This document shows, one piece after another, positions 8,000-16,140 of a DNA stretch of 32,650 nt. This stretch comes from Candidatus Enterocloster faecavium (GTDB taxonomy: Bacteria > Bacillota > Clostridia > Lachnospirales > Lachnospiraceae), in NCBI GenBank assembly GCA_019118585.1, contig DWYS01000123.1, forward strand, positions 1 through 32,650, read 5' to 3'. The notes below the pieces were generated by a model, which was not told where the DNA came from, searched no databases, and worked only from the letters and a program-made list of their open reading frames with translations. Positions within the stretch are counted from its first letter, which is position 1, and every line of letters begins with the position of its first letter. Position numbers and translations under genes: made by a program.

Positions 8000-8087
8000 A
8001 TTATAAGCAGAAAAGAGGTTAATCTCCATTCAATTCTATGCATCATTTCATATGTTCTTTATCTCTTTGCACTTTATATCGTGCAAA
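8000..8087 (-). promoter_or_regulatory. Putative PTS operon promoter and operator-like inverted repeat
   Basis: On the minus strand a TATAAT (8005-8000) lies about 37 bp upstream of EIIC but has no good -35, as expected for an activator-dependent promoter. Sixty bp further upstream the inverted repeat TTTGCAC-8 bp-GTGCAAA (8066-8087) is a candidate binding site for the regulator encoded next door. It could also be a weak hairpin after the regulator stop; no U-tract follows. Confidence 0.5.
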
Positions 8088-8098
8088 AATCATATTTT

Positions 8099-10102
8099 TT
8101 AGAGATTATTTCTTATAATTTTAGTCAAAAATTCCACAATATTTTTATTTTCCGAAGCTTCATCGTATTTTTCCAGACCTCCCGGCAGCAGCCGCAGAGC
8201 TGCTTCCATAAATTTCAGCAATCTGGGCGCTTTTTCAAAATCCATCGCCACAAAAACTGCCTGCCGAATCTGTTCTCCCTCCCAAAGAAGAGATTTTTTA
8301 AAAAAATACAGCTCAAAAATACGTTTTCCTGTAAAAAAGGACGGAACCAGCACATAGAGAAGCTGTCCTGCCGCCTGAATATAAGGGCTTCTCAATTTCA
8401 GATTCAGCATATCGTTCAGCTGTGTTTTTGCTTCATAGTCCTTTCCCCACTGGAAAGCCAAAAGCTGTAAAAAGCTGTCCGGACCATATCCGGAAAAATC
8501 CCTGTGAAACCGCAGCACATCCCACTTCTCAGTCTGGGCTGCCTCCGTCAGATCATATCCGGGAAGAATAGCATTCCGGTAAATTTCCTGAAATTCCTCC
8601 ACTGTAACAGCCTGGCTGACCCTTATATAGGGCCAGTTGTAGGAGTAGGCGTATTCATGATAGCTCCCGATTAGACAGTCATAACGCTCCAGAGGGAACT
8701 TTCTTGCTTCATATAAAGGTACAACGGTCATTTCTTTTTGCCACCAGGTCCCCAACCTCTGATTGATTGCAGCGGCAATCACTCTGCCGCTGGCCTTCCC
8801 GTTTCTCCCGCATACCAGCACTCTCCTTGGACGGTAAACATAGGAAATAGAATCAATTATCCCGAAAAAGCGCACAGCCAGCTGCTGGATATTATAGTCA
8901 TTCAGCCGAATTTCACACCGTTTTTCCACAACTGCGGCCACACAGCCCGCAAAGATCATAGACAGGGGCGAACATTTAATATCGTTTTCCTGAATGGAAT
9001 TTCCGATCATCTGACAGCCGGAAAATCCAAAATGTTTCTGAATTAAAATCCGAACCAGTTCCGGTAAAATTCCCAATTCAAAATCTATTTCCAGCTGTTT
9101 TTCCGGAAAACTCCATTTGGTCAAAAAATCAGCGCAGATCTCCTTATAAAGTTCTTCGGACTTTTTACATATTTCCGGAAACCGCTTCCGAAAATGTTCC
9201 ATCGTCCAGTCCCGGTCGCTCCACAGAAGGATCAGTCTTGCAATTCCATTTCGCTCTGCTTCATTCAGCCGATATCCCTGGAAATCTTCCAGCGCATCTG
9301 CCAGCTTCCATGCCAATTCATACTCCGGTCCCCTGGATAATTCCTCGCCAAATCCATCGTTCGGACACGCTTCAAACTCCAGGTCCGGATCCCGGTTTCT
9401 CATCAGGAGAAAATAATCGATGATGCGGTTTATATATATATCGATCATTTCGCAGGAAGAATCCCGGATCAAATTCAGCGTTGTTTTCCGAATTGCATCT
9501 TTATCATCCAAATCTTCCAGCGTCTTTTCATATGCCTCATTTTGAAAGGGAAAGACACGGGTTTTATAATGATTCTCATATAATTCCAGCATACACAGAC
9601 GTATATTGAATTCTTTTCCCTGAAGGCGGACGCCTTTCCCCGGATAGGAAAGCAGCAAAAGCCCAAAGGAGGAGAGAAATTCCCTGACCTTTCCCATTTC
9701 TTTTTTCAAAGCACTGGCAGACATAAATAGCTCCTGGGCAAGCTCTTCCAGCCGGACATATCCTTCTTCGTCCGCCTCTGTGGCCAGCATAAGCTCTCTG
9801 GCTATGGCATAGGACTGCTTCCCCTTATGTCCCTTCTCTGCATTATTAAATAAAATATCCAGACGCTTACGATATGCCTCAAATACCGTTTTGTCCGTTA
9901 CCTGGATCCAATACCCCTTTCCCCGTACCGAAATCACCTGGCATCCTCTTTTTAGAGCGAAGGTTTTTAACTGTTCTATACTGCTTTTCACCGTACGCTC
10001 ACTGGTCTGCAGACGGCAGGCGAGTTCATTCGCCTTTATAAATCCCTGAATATTTGCCATTACATAAAAAAGCTTCAGAATTCTCATATTTTCTTCTGCC
10101 AT
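8099..10102 (-). CDS. PRD-containing PTS-type transcriptional regulator (BglG/MtlR-like)
   Basis: This is a 667-residue transcription activator or antiterminator predicted to control the adjacent amino-sugar PTS. An N-terminal winged-helix DNA-binding part spans about 1-80 (LACRLQTSERTVKSSIEQL then VRGKGYWIQV). It is followed by a second HTH-like segment (ARELMLATEADEEGYVRLEELA) and two PRD-like helical regions (about 190-290 and 300-410). An EIIB-like domain begins at about 420 (RRVLVCGRNGKASGRVIAA, with a Cys in the phospho-site position), and a degenerate EIIA-like C-terminus follows. The classical PRD histidine pattern is not obvious, so how phosphorylation is sensed is uncertain. The DNA-binding N-terminus favours a MtlR/ManR-type activator over an RNA-binding antiterminator. 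Start: ATG at 10102 with GGGGAG upstream; a GTG at 10126 is the alternative. Confidence 0.82.
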   Translation of the reverse strand: MAEENMRILKLFYVMANIQGFIKANELACRLQTSERTVKSSIEQLKTFALKRGCQVISVRGKGYWIQVTDKTVFEAYRKRLDILFNNAEKGHKGKQSYAIARELMLATEADEEGYVRLEELAQELFMSASALKKEMGKVREFLSSFGLLLLSYPGKGVRLQGKEFNIRLCMLELYENHYKTRVFPFQNEAYEKTLEDLDDKDAIRKTTLNLIRDSSCEMIDIYINRIIDYFLLMRNRDPDLEFEACPNDGFGEELSRGPEYELAWKLADALEDFQGYRLNEAERNGIARLILLWSDRDWTMEHFRKRFPEICKKSEELYKEICADFLTKWSFPEKQLEIDFELGILPELVRILIQKHFGFSGCQMIGNSIQENDIKCSPLSMIFAGCVAAVVEKRCEIRLNDYNIQQLAVRFFGIIDSISYVYRPRRVLVCGRNGKASGRVIAAAINQRLGTWWQKEMTVVPLYEARKFPLERYDCLIGSYHEYAYSYNWPYIRVSQAVTVEEFQEIYRNAILPGYDLTEAAQTEKWDVLRFHRDFSGYGPDSFLQLLAFQWGKDYEAKTQLNDMLNLKLRSPYIQAAGQLLYVLVPSFFTGKRIFELYFFKKSLLWEGEQIRQAVFVAMDFEKAPRLLKFMEAALRLLPGGLEKYDEASENKNIVEFLTKIIRNNL

Positions 10103-10133
10103 TCTCTGCTCCCCTTTCCGCACCACAACCTAA

Positions 10134-10163
10134 AAAAGAGCCTTTGCCGGCAGCATTGGCCCT
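10134..10163 (-). terminator. Possible weak terminator after the lspA-like gene
   Basis: On the minus strand an imperfect GGGCC/GGCTC stem with an inner TGCCGGCA palindrome is followed by TTTTTT (10137-10132), just after the stop at 10172 and before the regulator start. The stem has a mismatch, so termination would be partial. Confidence 0.35.
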
Positions 10164-10171
10164 TTCCTTAA

Positions 10172-10648
10172 TCAATTTTTTCTTCGCCCCTTCATCTCTC
10201 GGCCCATCTGCCCTGCTAAAATCATCAGAGTCCCCAGGAAAATAAAGAAATCTCCCAGGTTAAACACCACCTTCTTCAGACCTTTCCACTGGATGGAAAA
10301 ATAGTCCACCACATAACCCCTGACCATCCGGTCCCAGGTATTGCTGACGGCTCCTCCCAGGGCCACCGCCAGTCCCAGCTTCTCTGCCAGCCCCTCCCGT
10401 CTTCCGGACAGAGCAGCCAGAGCCCCGGCCAGGGCGGAGGTCATCATCAGCGGGATGGTCTGTACCAGCTGGGGCCGGTTCTTTAAAAACCCAAAGGGAA
10501 ATCCGGCATTGTGATTTTTGTGCAGCCTGACCCATCCCCTGGCACAGGGCAGGTCTCTGGGAAGACTCTGCGCCTCCTGGTCCTCTATATTCTGCTTGAT
10601 GCCCTGGTCCAGGCCGGCAAGCGCCAGCACGATCCATGTATATTTCAT
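10172..10648 (-). CDS. Signal peptidase II-like membrane protease (divergent LspA)
   Basis: The predicted product is a membrane aspartyl protease that cleaves lipoprotein signal peptides. It has 158 residues and four hydrophobic segments. Family landmarks are recognisable but altered: LDQGIKQ near the N-terminus (canonical LDQxTK), NHNAGFPFGF (canonical NxGAAFS), GGAVSNTWDRMVRGYVVDYF (canonical GGAxGNxxDRxxxGxVVDF, catalytic Asp) and FNLGDFFI (canonical FNxAD, second catalytic Asp). Both Asp residues are kept. The ATG at 10648 has an AAGGAAGG site. The divergence suggests a second, specialised LspA paralogue rather than the housekeeping enzyme, but this needs a genome-wide view. It is divergent from the S8 protease gene, with a 139-bp intergenic region. 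Confidence 0.72.
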   Translation of the reverse strand: MKYTWIVLALAGLDQGIKQNIEDQEAQSLPRDLPCARGWVRLHKNHNAGFPFGFLKNRPQLVQTIPLMMTSALAGALAALSGRREGLAEKLGLAVALGGAVSNTWDRMVRGYVVDYFSIQWKGLKKVVFNLGDFFIFLGTLMILAGQMGREMKGRRKN

Positions 10649-10688
10649 CGAAACCGCCTTCCTTTCCCCATTGTTCTGAACTGTTTTT

Positions 10689-10717
10689 ATTGTACTATGT
10701 TGCTTCTTTTTCGTCCA
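10689..10717 (-). promoter_or_regulatory. Promoter of the lspA-like gene
   Basis: On the minus strand TGGACG (10717-10712), a 17-bp spacer and TACAAT (10694-10689) lie about 40 bp upstream of the ATG at 10648, a good housekeeping-type match. Confidence 0.6.
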
Positions 10718-10787
10718 GCAAAATCTGAGCATGGGCCGCTGGTTTCCCGCATATACTGATATAAAATGCCCATCCGGAGGCAGTTTC

Positions 10788-12539
10788 ATGGCTTCCTGCC
10801 CTTTTAATCCGGCTTCCCAGGAATATGCCGATTTTCTCTACTATTACACCAACCAGAGCCAGCCTCTGGACAACGCCCCTGAGGGCACTCTCTGCATCCA
10901 GTATATCTCCTCCTACTTTGCCGTAGTCCATGTGCCTTTAAAAAGCAGTCTCCCCCTGTCCTTTGAAAAGTATTCCTATTACAGCATACCCAAGCTGTTT
11001 ACCCTTCTGGATACTTCCAGCATGGAAGAATCCGGCATCCAGCAGGTGCTCAATACGCCGTCCCTGGCAAACGGCGGGCGGGGCACCATCATCGGGATTG
11101 TGGATACGGGAATCGACTACACCAATCCGCTTTTTCGCAACCCCGACGGCACCACCCGGCTGCTGTCCATCTGGGACCAGACTCTGCCGGAGGACTCCGG
11201 ACAGCTTCCTCCCGGAGTCCCCGACCTCTACGCCTACAGCGGCGCCTCCTACGGCACAGAGTTCAGCGAGGAGGACATCAACGCCGCACTGGAATCGGAA
11301 AATCCTTACGCCCTGGTTCCTTCCCGGGATGAAAACGGCCACGGCACCTTTCTGGCAGGCATCGCCGGCGGAGGATTTCTGGACGACGGAGAATTTAACG
11401 GGGCAGCCCCTTACTGCCGTCTGGCAGTGGTGAAGCTGAAACCGGCCAAATCCTATCTGCGGGATTTCTTCCTGATCCGCCCGGAAGCGGAGGCTTACCA
11501 GGAAAATGATATTATGATGGCGATCAAATATCTCTATGTAACTGCCATGAGCCGTCAGATGCCGCTGGTGATCCTCCTGGGGCTGGGCACCAACAGCGGG
11601 AGCCACGAAGGCCAGTCTCCTTTAAGCTCCCAGCTCCAGAGCACCACCCGTTTTCCCGGAATAATCTCCGTGGTGGCGGCAGGCAATGAAACCGGACTGG
11701 GACACCACTACCACGGTGAGATTTCCCCCGAAGTTCCTTATGAGGATGTGGAGATCTATGTAGGAGCCCGGGAAACCTCCGAAGGATTTTCCATGGAAAT
11801 GTGGAGCGCCGGAACGGACACCTTCTCTGTGGAAATTCTCTCCCCGGGCGGGGAAATGGCAGAGCGGATTCACCCTTCTGCCGGCACCCAGGTTACCCTC
11901 TCCTTCAAATTGGTCAACAGCCAGGTCACAGTCTGCAACCAGCCCCTGGAATCCGGCTCCGGCCGCCAGCTGATTTTTTTCCGTTTTCTCAGGCCGGCAG
12001 AGGGCATCTGGCGCATCCGGGTTTCCCCCTCCTTCAGCCTCACCGGGGAATATAACATGTGGCTTCCGGCGGAAAGCTTCATCTCCCCGGAGACCCGGTT
12101 TCTCCGCCCCGCCCCCTACTCTACCGTCACAGTCCCCGGAAACTCCGCTGCCGCCCTCACCATCGGGGCCTACAACCATTTAAACGACAGCATCTACATC
12201 CATTCCAGCCGCGGTTTTACCATCAACAACCACGTAAAGCCGGATTTAGCAGCTCCCGGAGTCAACGTGTACGGCCCCGGTTTAAGCCGCGGTCCCTCCT
12301 CTTCTTTTCCCATGACCCGGCGCAGCGGAACTTCCGCAGCGGCGGCCCATGCTGCCGGAGCCGCTGCCTCCCTTTTAAGCTGGGGGCTGACAGAGGGAAA
12401 CGACCCTGATATGACCCAAACCGCCCTGCGTTCCTATCTGATCCGGGGTGCCAGGCGCAACCCGGCCTTCACCTACCCTAACCGGGAATGGGGATATGGA
12501 ATCCTGGATCTGTATCAGACCTTCCGCTCCATTTCCTGA
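10788..12539 (+). CDS. Csp-like S8 family serine protease (subtilase)
   Basis: This is a 583-residue subtilisin-family protease without an obvious signal peptide, of the type grouped with clostridial Csp germination proteases. The full triad is visible: Asp106 in GIVDTGIDY, His185 in DENGHGTFLAG, and Ser516 in RSGTSAAAAHAAG. The oxyanion Asn is in VVAAGNETG. About 180 residues separate the Asn and Ser motifs, longer than in Bacillus subtilisin and matching the beta-barrel (jelly-roll) insertion of Csp enzymes. The N-terminal 75 residues resemble a short prodomain. An intact triad argues for an active CspB-like enzyme rather than a CspC-like pseudoprotease. The ATG at 10788 follows GGAGG with 7-nt spacing. 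A role in germination is inferred; many Lachnospiraceae carry several copies. Confidence 0.88.
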   Translation: MASCPFNPASQEYADFLYYYTNQSQPLDNAPEGTLCIQYISSYFAVVHVPLKSSLPLSFEKYSYYSIPKLFTLLDTSSMEESGIQQVLNTPSLANGGRGTIIGIVDTGIDYTNPLFRNPDGTTRLLSIWDQTLPEDSGQLPPGVPDLYAYSGASYGTEFSEEDINAALESENPYALVPSRDENGHGTFLAGIAGGGFLDDGEFNGAAPYCRLAVVKLKPAKSYLRDFFLIRPEAEAYQENDIMMAIKYLYVTAMSRQMPLVILLGLGTNSGSHEGQSPLSSQLQSTTRFPGIISVVAAGNETGLGHHYHGEISPEVPYEDVEIYVGARETSEGFSMEMWSAGTDTFSVEILSPGGEMAERIHPSAGTQVTLSFKLVNSQVTVCNQPLESGSGRQLIFFRFLRPAEGIWRIRVSPSFSLTGEYNMWLPAESFISPETRFLRPAPYSTVTVPGNSAAALTIGAYNHLNDSIYIHSSRGFTINNHVKPDLAAPGVNVYGPGLSRGPSSSFPMTRRSGTSAAAAHAAGAAASLLSWGLTEGNDPDMTQTALRSYLIRGARRNPAFTYPNREWGYGILDLYQTFRSIS

Positions 12540-12546
12540 TGCCTGC

Positions 12547-12588
12547 AGCAGGCCGGGGCAGATCTTCTCCGCCCCGGCCTGCTCTTTA
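12547..12588 (+). terminator. Strong terminator after the S8 protease
   Basis: AGCAGGCCGGGGC (12547-12559) pairs perfectly with GCCCCGGCCTGCT (12571-12583) across an 11-nt loop and is followed by CTTT. It sits between the converging S8 protease and clpX genes. Confidence 0.8.
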
Positions 12589-12603
12589 AACGCTCTGTCT
12601 TTT

Positions 12604-14034
12604 TCAGTTGACTGCCGGCTTCTCCGTCCCCGGCTCCACTCCCCGCATCTGGATCAGGGGGCCTCCGTTTTTCTCCAGATAGGGACGGGTGACCACCACG
12701 GAACCGATGTTGGGGTCCTTTGGAATCTCATACATGATATCCAGCATCAGTTCCTCCATCACCGCCCGCAGGGCTCTGGCTCCGGTCCCTCTCTTTAATG
12801 CCTCCCGGGCGATCCACTCCAGCGCATCGTCCTCGAACACCAGCTTCACCTCATCCATGGCCAGCAGTTTCTCATACTGGCGGATAATGGCGTTTTTCGG
12901 TTCCCGCAGGATCCGCACCAGCATCTCCTCATCGACTCCCTGTAAGGTCACGGTAATCGGAAGGCGCCCCAAAAATTCCGGGATCATGCCAAATGCCCGC
13001 AGATCCTCGCCTGTCACCTGGCTTAAAATATTGGGGTCCTGGTCATAGGAATCTTTTAGCACGGCTCCAAATCCCATGGTAGTCTTTCTGGACAGCCGCT
13101 CCTTGATGATGCCCTCCAGGTCCGGAAAGGCGCCTCCGCAGATAAAGAGTATGTCATCGGTATTCACGGAAGCGGTAGGCGTCATGGCGTTCTTCTGATT
13201 AGAGCCGATGGGCACCTCCACCACGCTTCCCTCCAAAAGCTTCAGCAGCTCCTGCTGCACGGACTCGCCGCTTACATCCCTGGTAGTCGTCTGCTTTTTC
13301 TTGGCGATCTTGTCAATCTCATCTATAAAGATGATCCCTTTCTGAGCCCTCTCCACATCGTTGTCCGCCGCAGCCAGGAGCTTGCTCACCACGCTCTCAA
13401 TATCGTCTCCGATGTATCCGGCCTCTGTAAGGGAAGTGGCATCGGCGATAGCCAGGGGAACATCCAACAGCCTGGCCAGAGTCTTTACCAGATAGGTCTT
13501 TCCGCTTCCGGTAGGCCCAATCATTAAAATATTGGACTTCTGGATCACAACTCCGTCCTCATCCTCCTGATCCCCTCCCAGAAAAGCCCGCTTGTAATGA
13601 TTGTAGACTGCCACGGCAATGGCCTTCTTTGCTTTTTCCTGGCCGATCACATACTCATCCAGCCTGGCCTTGATCTGATGGGGAGCCGGAATGTCCTTCA
13701 TCGTAAGGGCCGGCTTCTCCGGACGTTTCCTGCTTTTTTGTTTTTTCGGGTTTTCCTGAGCAGAGCCTGCCATACTTCCCGTATCCATCCGGAACAGAGG
13801 CATGGCCGGAAAACGTGAAAGATCAATGTTGCTTCTGCTGATGGTGTCAAATGCCTTCTGCATGCAGTGGTGGCACATGTACATCCCGCCGGGCATATCC
13901 AGCATTGGCCCCGCCTTGCTCTCCGGGCGATGGCAGATGTAGCAGATTTTCTCCCGATGGTCCCTCTCCTCCTGCTCATTCTCCTCTGCGTATTCCTCTT
14001 TTGCATCCTCCTGCAGTTTATCCTGATCCTCCAA
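12604..14034 (-). CDS. clpX: ClpX-type AAA+ unfoldase (ATP-dependent Clp protease ATP-binding subunit)
   Basis: This is a hexameric ATPase that unfolds proteins for ClpP. In order it has an acidic N-terminal stretch, a C4 zinc-binding domain (CYIC, then 19 residues, then CHHC), a Walker A GPTGSGKT at about 172-180, the GYIGDD pore loop, Walker B IIFIDEID at about 233-240, and the LSRKTTMGFGA loop, whose MGF replaces the usual IGF for ClpP docking. The ClpP-binding tripeptide is therefore plausibly functional. The chosen start is TTG at 14034, preceded by AGAGGAG. Earlier in-frame starts fall inside the perfect terminator hairpin at 14063-14098 and would give an implausible hydrophobic N-terminus. 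The TTG start is uncertain by a few codons. No clpP is adjacent, so this may be a second ClpX paralogue beside the glycan cluster. Confidence 0.9.
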   Translation of the reverse strand: MEDQDKLQEDAKEEYAEENEQEERDHREKICYICHRPESKAGPMLDMPGGMYMCHHCMQKAFDTISRSNIDLSRFPAMPLFRMDTGSMAGSAQENPKKQKSRKRPEKPALTMKDIPAPHQIKARLDEYVIGQEKAKKAIAVAVYNHYKRAFLGGDQEDEDGVVIQKSNILMIGPTGSGKTYLVKTLARLLDVPLAIADATSLTEAGYIGDDIESVVSKLLAAADNDVERAQKGIIFIDEIDKIAKKKQTTTRDVSGESVQQELLKLLEGSVVEVPIGSNQKNAMTPTASVNTDDILFICGGAFPDLEGIIKERLSRKTTMGFGAVLKDSYDQDPNILSQVTGEDLRAFGMIPEFLGRLPITVTLQGVDEEMLVRILREPKNAIIRQYEKLLAMDEVKLVFEDDALEWIAREALKRGTGARALRAVMEELMLDIMYEIPKDPNIGSVVVTRPYLEKNGGPLIQMRGVEPGTEKPAVN

Positions 14035-14062
14035 GTGCTGATTCTCCTCTCTTTTTTCAAAA

Positions 14063-14098
14063 GGCGGCAGCGGCACAAACAACACGGCCGCTGCCGCC
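14063..14098 (-). terminator. Terminator at the end of the wall-glycan operon
   Basis: GGCGGCAGCGGC (14063-14074) and GCCGCTGCCGCC (14087-14098) form a perfect 12-bp stem with a 12-nt loop. On the minus strand it is followed by TTTT. It lies directly after the LCP gene and just upstream of the clpX start. Confidence 0.75.
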
Positions 14099-14118
14099 TT
14101 AAAACGCAAGGTCTGTTT

Positions 14119-16068
14119 CTATGGTGTTAAGATCACGGAACCCGGACCTCCGGACGTATTGTCCTGTACCACCTCCGGGCGGGTTGCCGGCGTCACCGCA
14201 GCTGATGTGGTGGGATTTTCCGGGCTCTGGGCCTCTGTGGAAGCCCCGGTGGGAGCTGCAGGCGCCGTGGTGGGCGCCGTAGTCGGCACTCCCGGCCCTG
14301 TCAGCGCATCGTCGGACCGGGTAGGTGCGTCCGTAGGATGGGCCACCGTGCCATGGCCCGGACTTTCGGACTCTCTGGTGGGCGCAGGCCTGGTATATTC
14401 ATAGCCCGGTCCGTAGCCTTCCGGCGGGTCGATGTAATTTCCATCTTCATCGGTCTCCAGCTCCAGGCCGTCCAGGTACTCGCCGTCAATCCAGTCATCT
14501 CCTATGCTCGGATGCAGGCCGGTGGTCTCCTCTGTTCCTGTCGTCTCATCCGATACGGTGGTTTCCTCGTCCTCCCGCTCTGCCGCCGTCGTGGTGGGGC
14601 TGGGGATATAGCCACCATCGGTTCCCACACTGCCGATAGGTGCCGCCTCTTTGTACTTGCCGCTGTCAGCGGAAATCTTGGCGCTGATCTGTTTTACCTT
14701 ATCACTGGGCTCGTAATCTTCCTCGCCGAAGAGGAATTCATGAAGAATCTTTACATTGCTCTCCAATGTGGCCGGGATCACACAGGCTCCCTTCTTCCCC
14801 ATGTTGGCATCTTCTCTGGCTGTGGGGAAGCCGGTGGTCTCGCTGATATGATATTTCGTCAGATTCATAGCCGCGGGAAGAAGGTCATCGTAGCTGATAT
14901 TGGTTTCAATTCCCTTCAGAACCGTCTCCATCACGTTGTTGATGGTAGCAAAGTCCGCCTTTTTCATCTTTTCAAAAGCCTGTCCGATTACCTCTCTCTG
15001 CCGTTCCGTTCTGGCAAAGTCAGTGTCCATGTTTCTCAGACGGGCGTAGGCCACCGCCTGGATGCCGTCCAGATGGTTCTCTCCTGCGTGTGTCAGCTGA
15101 GTAGAGCCAATCCCAGTGGCTTTTACCGTCTCGGTAATGTAGGCATTGATGTAGTAAAATTCCGCCTTGCTCAGGTTCACATCCACACCGCCCAGGATGT
15201 TGATGGCCTGGGCCACCGTCTTCCAGTTAAAGGTGCCGTAATCGTCAATCTGCAGATCCAGGTTCCGGTTCAGCGCGCTGATGGCCTGCTCCGCTCCTCC
15301 CAGGAAATAGGCCTGATTGATCTTGTTGTAGGAATTGCCTTCATCGATATTTAAATAGCTGTCCCGGTAAACGCTGACCAGCTTGATCTCTCCGGTATCC
15401 ATGTTCACATTGGCAATGATAATGACATCGGAATTGGTCTGACGGGCCACATTGTCTCCCCGGCTGTCTACGCCGAAAAGAGCTACGGTCCAGTATCCCT
15501 GCATGGTTTCCAGCTTCTCGTGGGAAAGATTGGGGTTGGTCATATCCGCCATATTAAATCCGGTATTCCGCCCGATCAGGTTCATCTTCTGAACTACGTA
15601 GCGGCAGGAAAAGATCAGACAGAGGGCCAAAAATTCTGCAGCTACCAGCGTGATGATGATCCTTCTGAGACGCTTTTTCGCATTTTTCTGAGGGTCCTCC
15701 TCCTTCTTTCCCTTCTGGCCGCCCACCCTGGGCCCCGGCCTTCCGGAAGATGGACCCGAACCGCCTCTGGGCTCGTCCAGGTCGATCCATCCTTCCTGGG
15801 AGGAAGTCTTCTTTCCTGACTCCCCGCCTCCCGCTCCAAGACGGCGGGAAGCTCCATGTAAAGGCCGCTCCGTCTCCTCCGTATGGGAAGCCCTGGCTCC
15901 CTGATAATGAGAGGTAAAGCGGGCCGCTCTCTGAGAGGAAACCTCGGAAGCCATGGTCCTCGCCCCCTCCGGGCCGCCGGAAGCCTCCGGCGCGCCTTTT
16001 CGCCGGCTTCTTCCCCGGCTCCTCCTCTCATACTCCAGTTCATTTTCTCTTTCAAATTCTCGATTCAT
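14119..16068 (-). CDS. LCP (LytR-CpsA-Psr) family glycopolymer ligase
   Basis: This membrane-anchored enzyme is predicted to transfer the lipid-linked glycopolymer made by the upstream genes onto peptidoglycan. The 649-residue protein has a long basic, Arg/Gly/Ser-rich cytoplasmic N-terminus (about 1-135) and one transmembrane segment at about 137-159. The extracellular LCP domain follows from about 193: ALFGVDSRGD, SDVIIIANVN, LVSVYRDSYLNI, then HLDGIQAVAYARLR and DFARTERQREVI, which carry the conserved Asp and Arg residues for pyrophosphate binding. After about 480 comes a low-complexity tail rich in Thr, Pro, Glu and Ala, probably a wall-spanning or glycosylated spacer. The ATG at 16068 has a GAGGAC site. 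It lies 72 bp downstream of the sugar transferase gene, typical of operon-end LCP genes. Confidence 0.92.
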   Translation of the reverse strand: MNREFERENELEYERRSRGRSRRKGAPEASGGPEGARTMASEVSSQRAARFTSHYQGARASHTEETERPLHGASRRLGAGGGESGKKTSSQEGWIDLDEPRGGSGPSSGRPGPRVGGQKGKKEEDPQKNAKKRLRRIIITLVAAEFLALCLIFSCRYVVQKMNLIGRNTGFNMADMTNPNLSHEKLETMQGYWTVALFGVDSRGDNVARQTNSDVIIIANVNMDTGEIKLVSVYRDSYLNIDEGNSYNKINQAYFLGGAEQAISALNRNLDLQIDDYGTFNWKTVAQAINILGGVDVNLSKAEFYYINAYITETVKATGIGSTQLTHAGENHLDGIQAVAYARLRNMDTDFARTERQREVIGQAFEKMKKADFATINNVMETVLKGIETNISYDDLLPAAMNLTKYHISETTGFPTAREDANMGKKGACVIPATLESNVKILHEFLFGEEDYEPSDKVKQISAKISADSGKYKEAAPIGSVGTDGGYIPSPTTTAAEREDEETTVSDETTGTEETTGLHPSIGDDWIDGEYLDGLELETDEDGNYIDPPEGYGPGYEYTRPAPTRESESPGHGTVAHPTDAPTRSDDALTGPGVPTTAPTTAPAAPTGASTEAQSPENPTTSAAVTPATRPEVVQDNTSGGPGSVILTP

Positions 16069-16140
16069 GTGTCCGTCCTCATCTTGGCCCGAAATTCCCG
16101 TTAGTCCGGATCTTTCGAAACACCGGAAAGTCAAAGCCGT

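Noticed and set aside
8099-10102. LevR-type sigma-54 activator for the man-family PTS
   Set aside because: No AAA+ domain (GAFTGA or Walker motifs) is present, and the PTS upstream region has no clear -24/-12 GG/GC promoter.
10741-10787. Sporulation sigma (E/K) promoter of the S8 protease
   Set aside because: CATATACT at about 10770 resembles a sigma-E -10, but I could not find a matching -35, so it is not listed.
14035-14109. Longer ClpX N-terminus starting at TTG 14109
   Set aside because: It would translate through a perfect terminator stem into a hydrophobic Ala-rich segment and has no ribosome site; TTG 14034 has AGAGGAG.
14338-15354. 338-codon plus-strand frame over the LCP gene
   Set aside because: The opposite strand encodes a clear LCP domain; the plus frame has no motif and no ribosome site.
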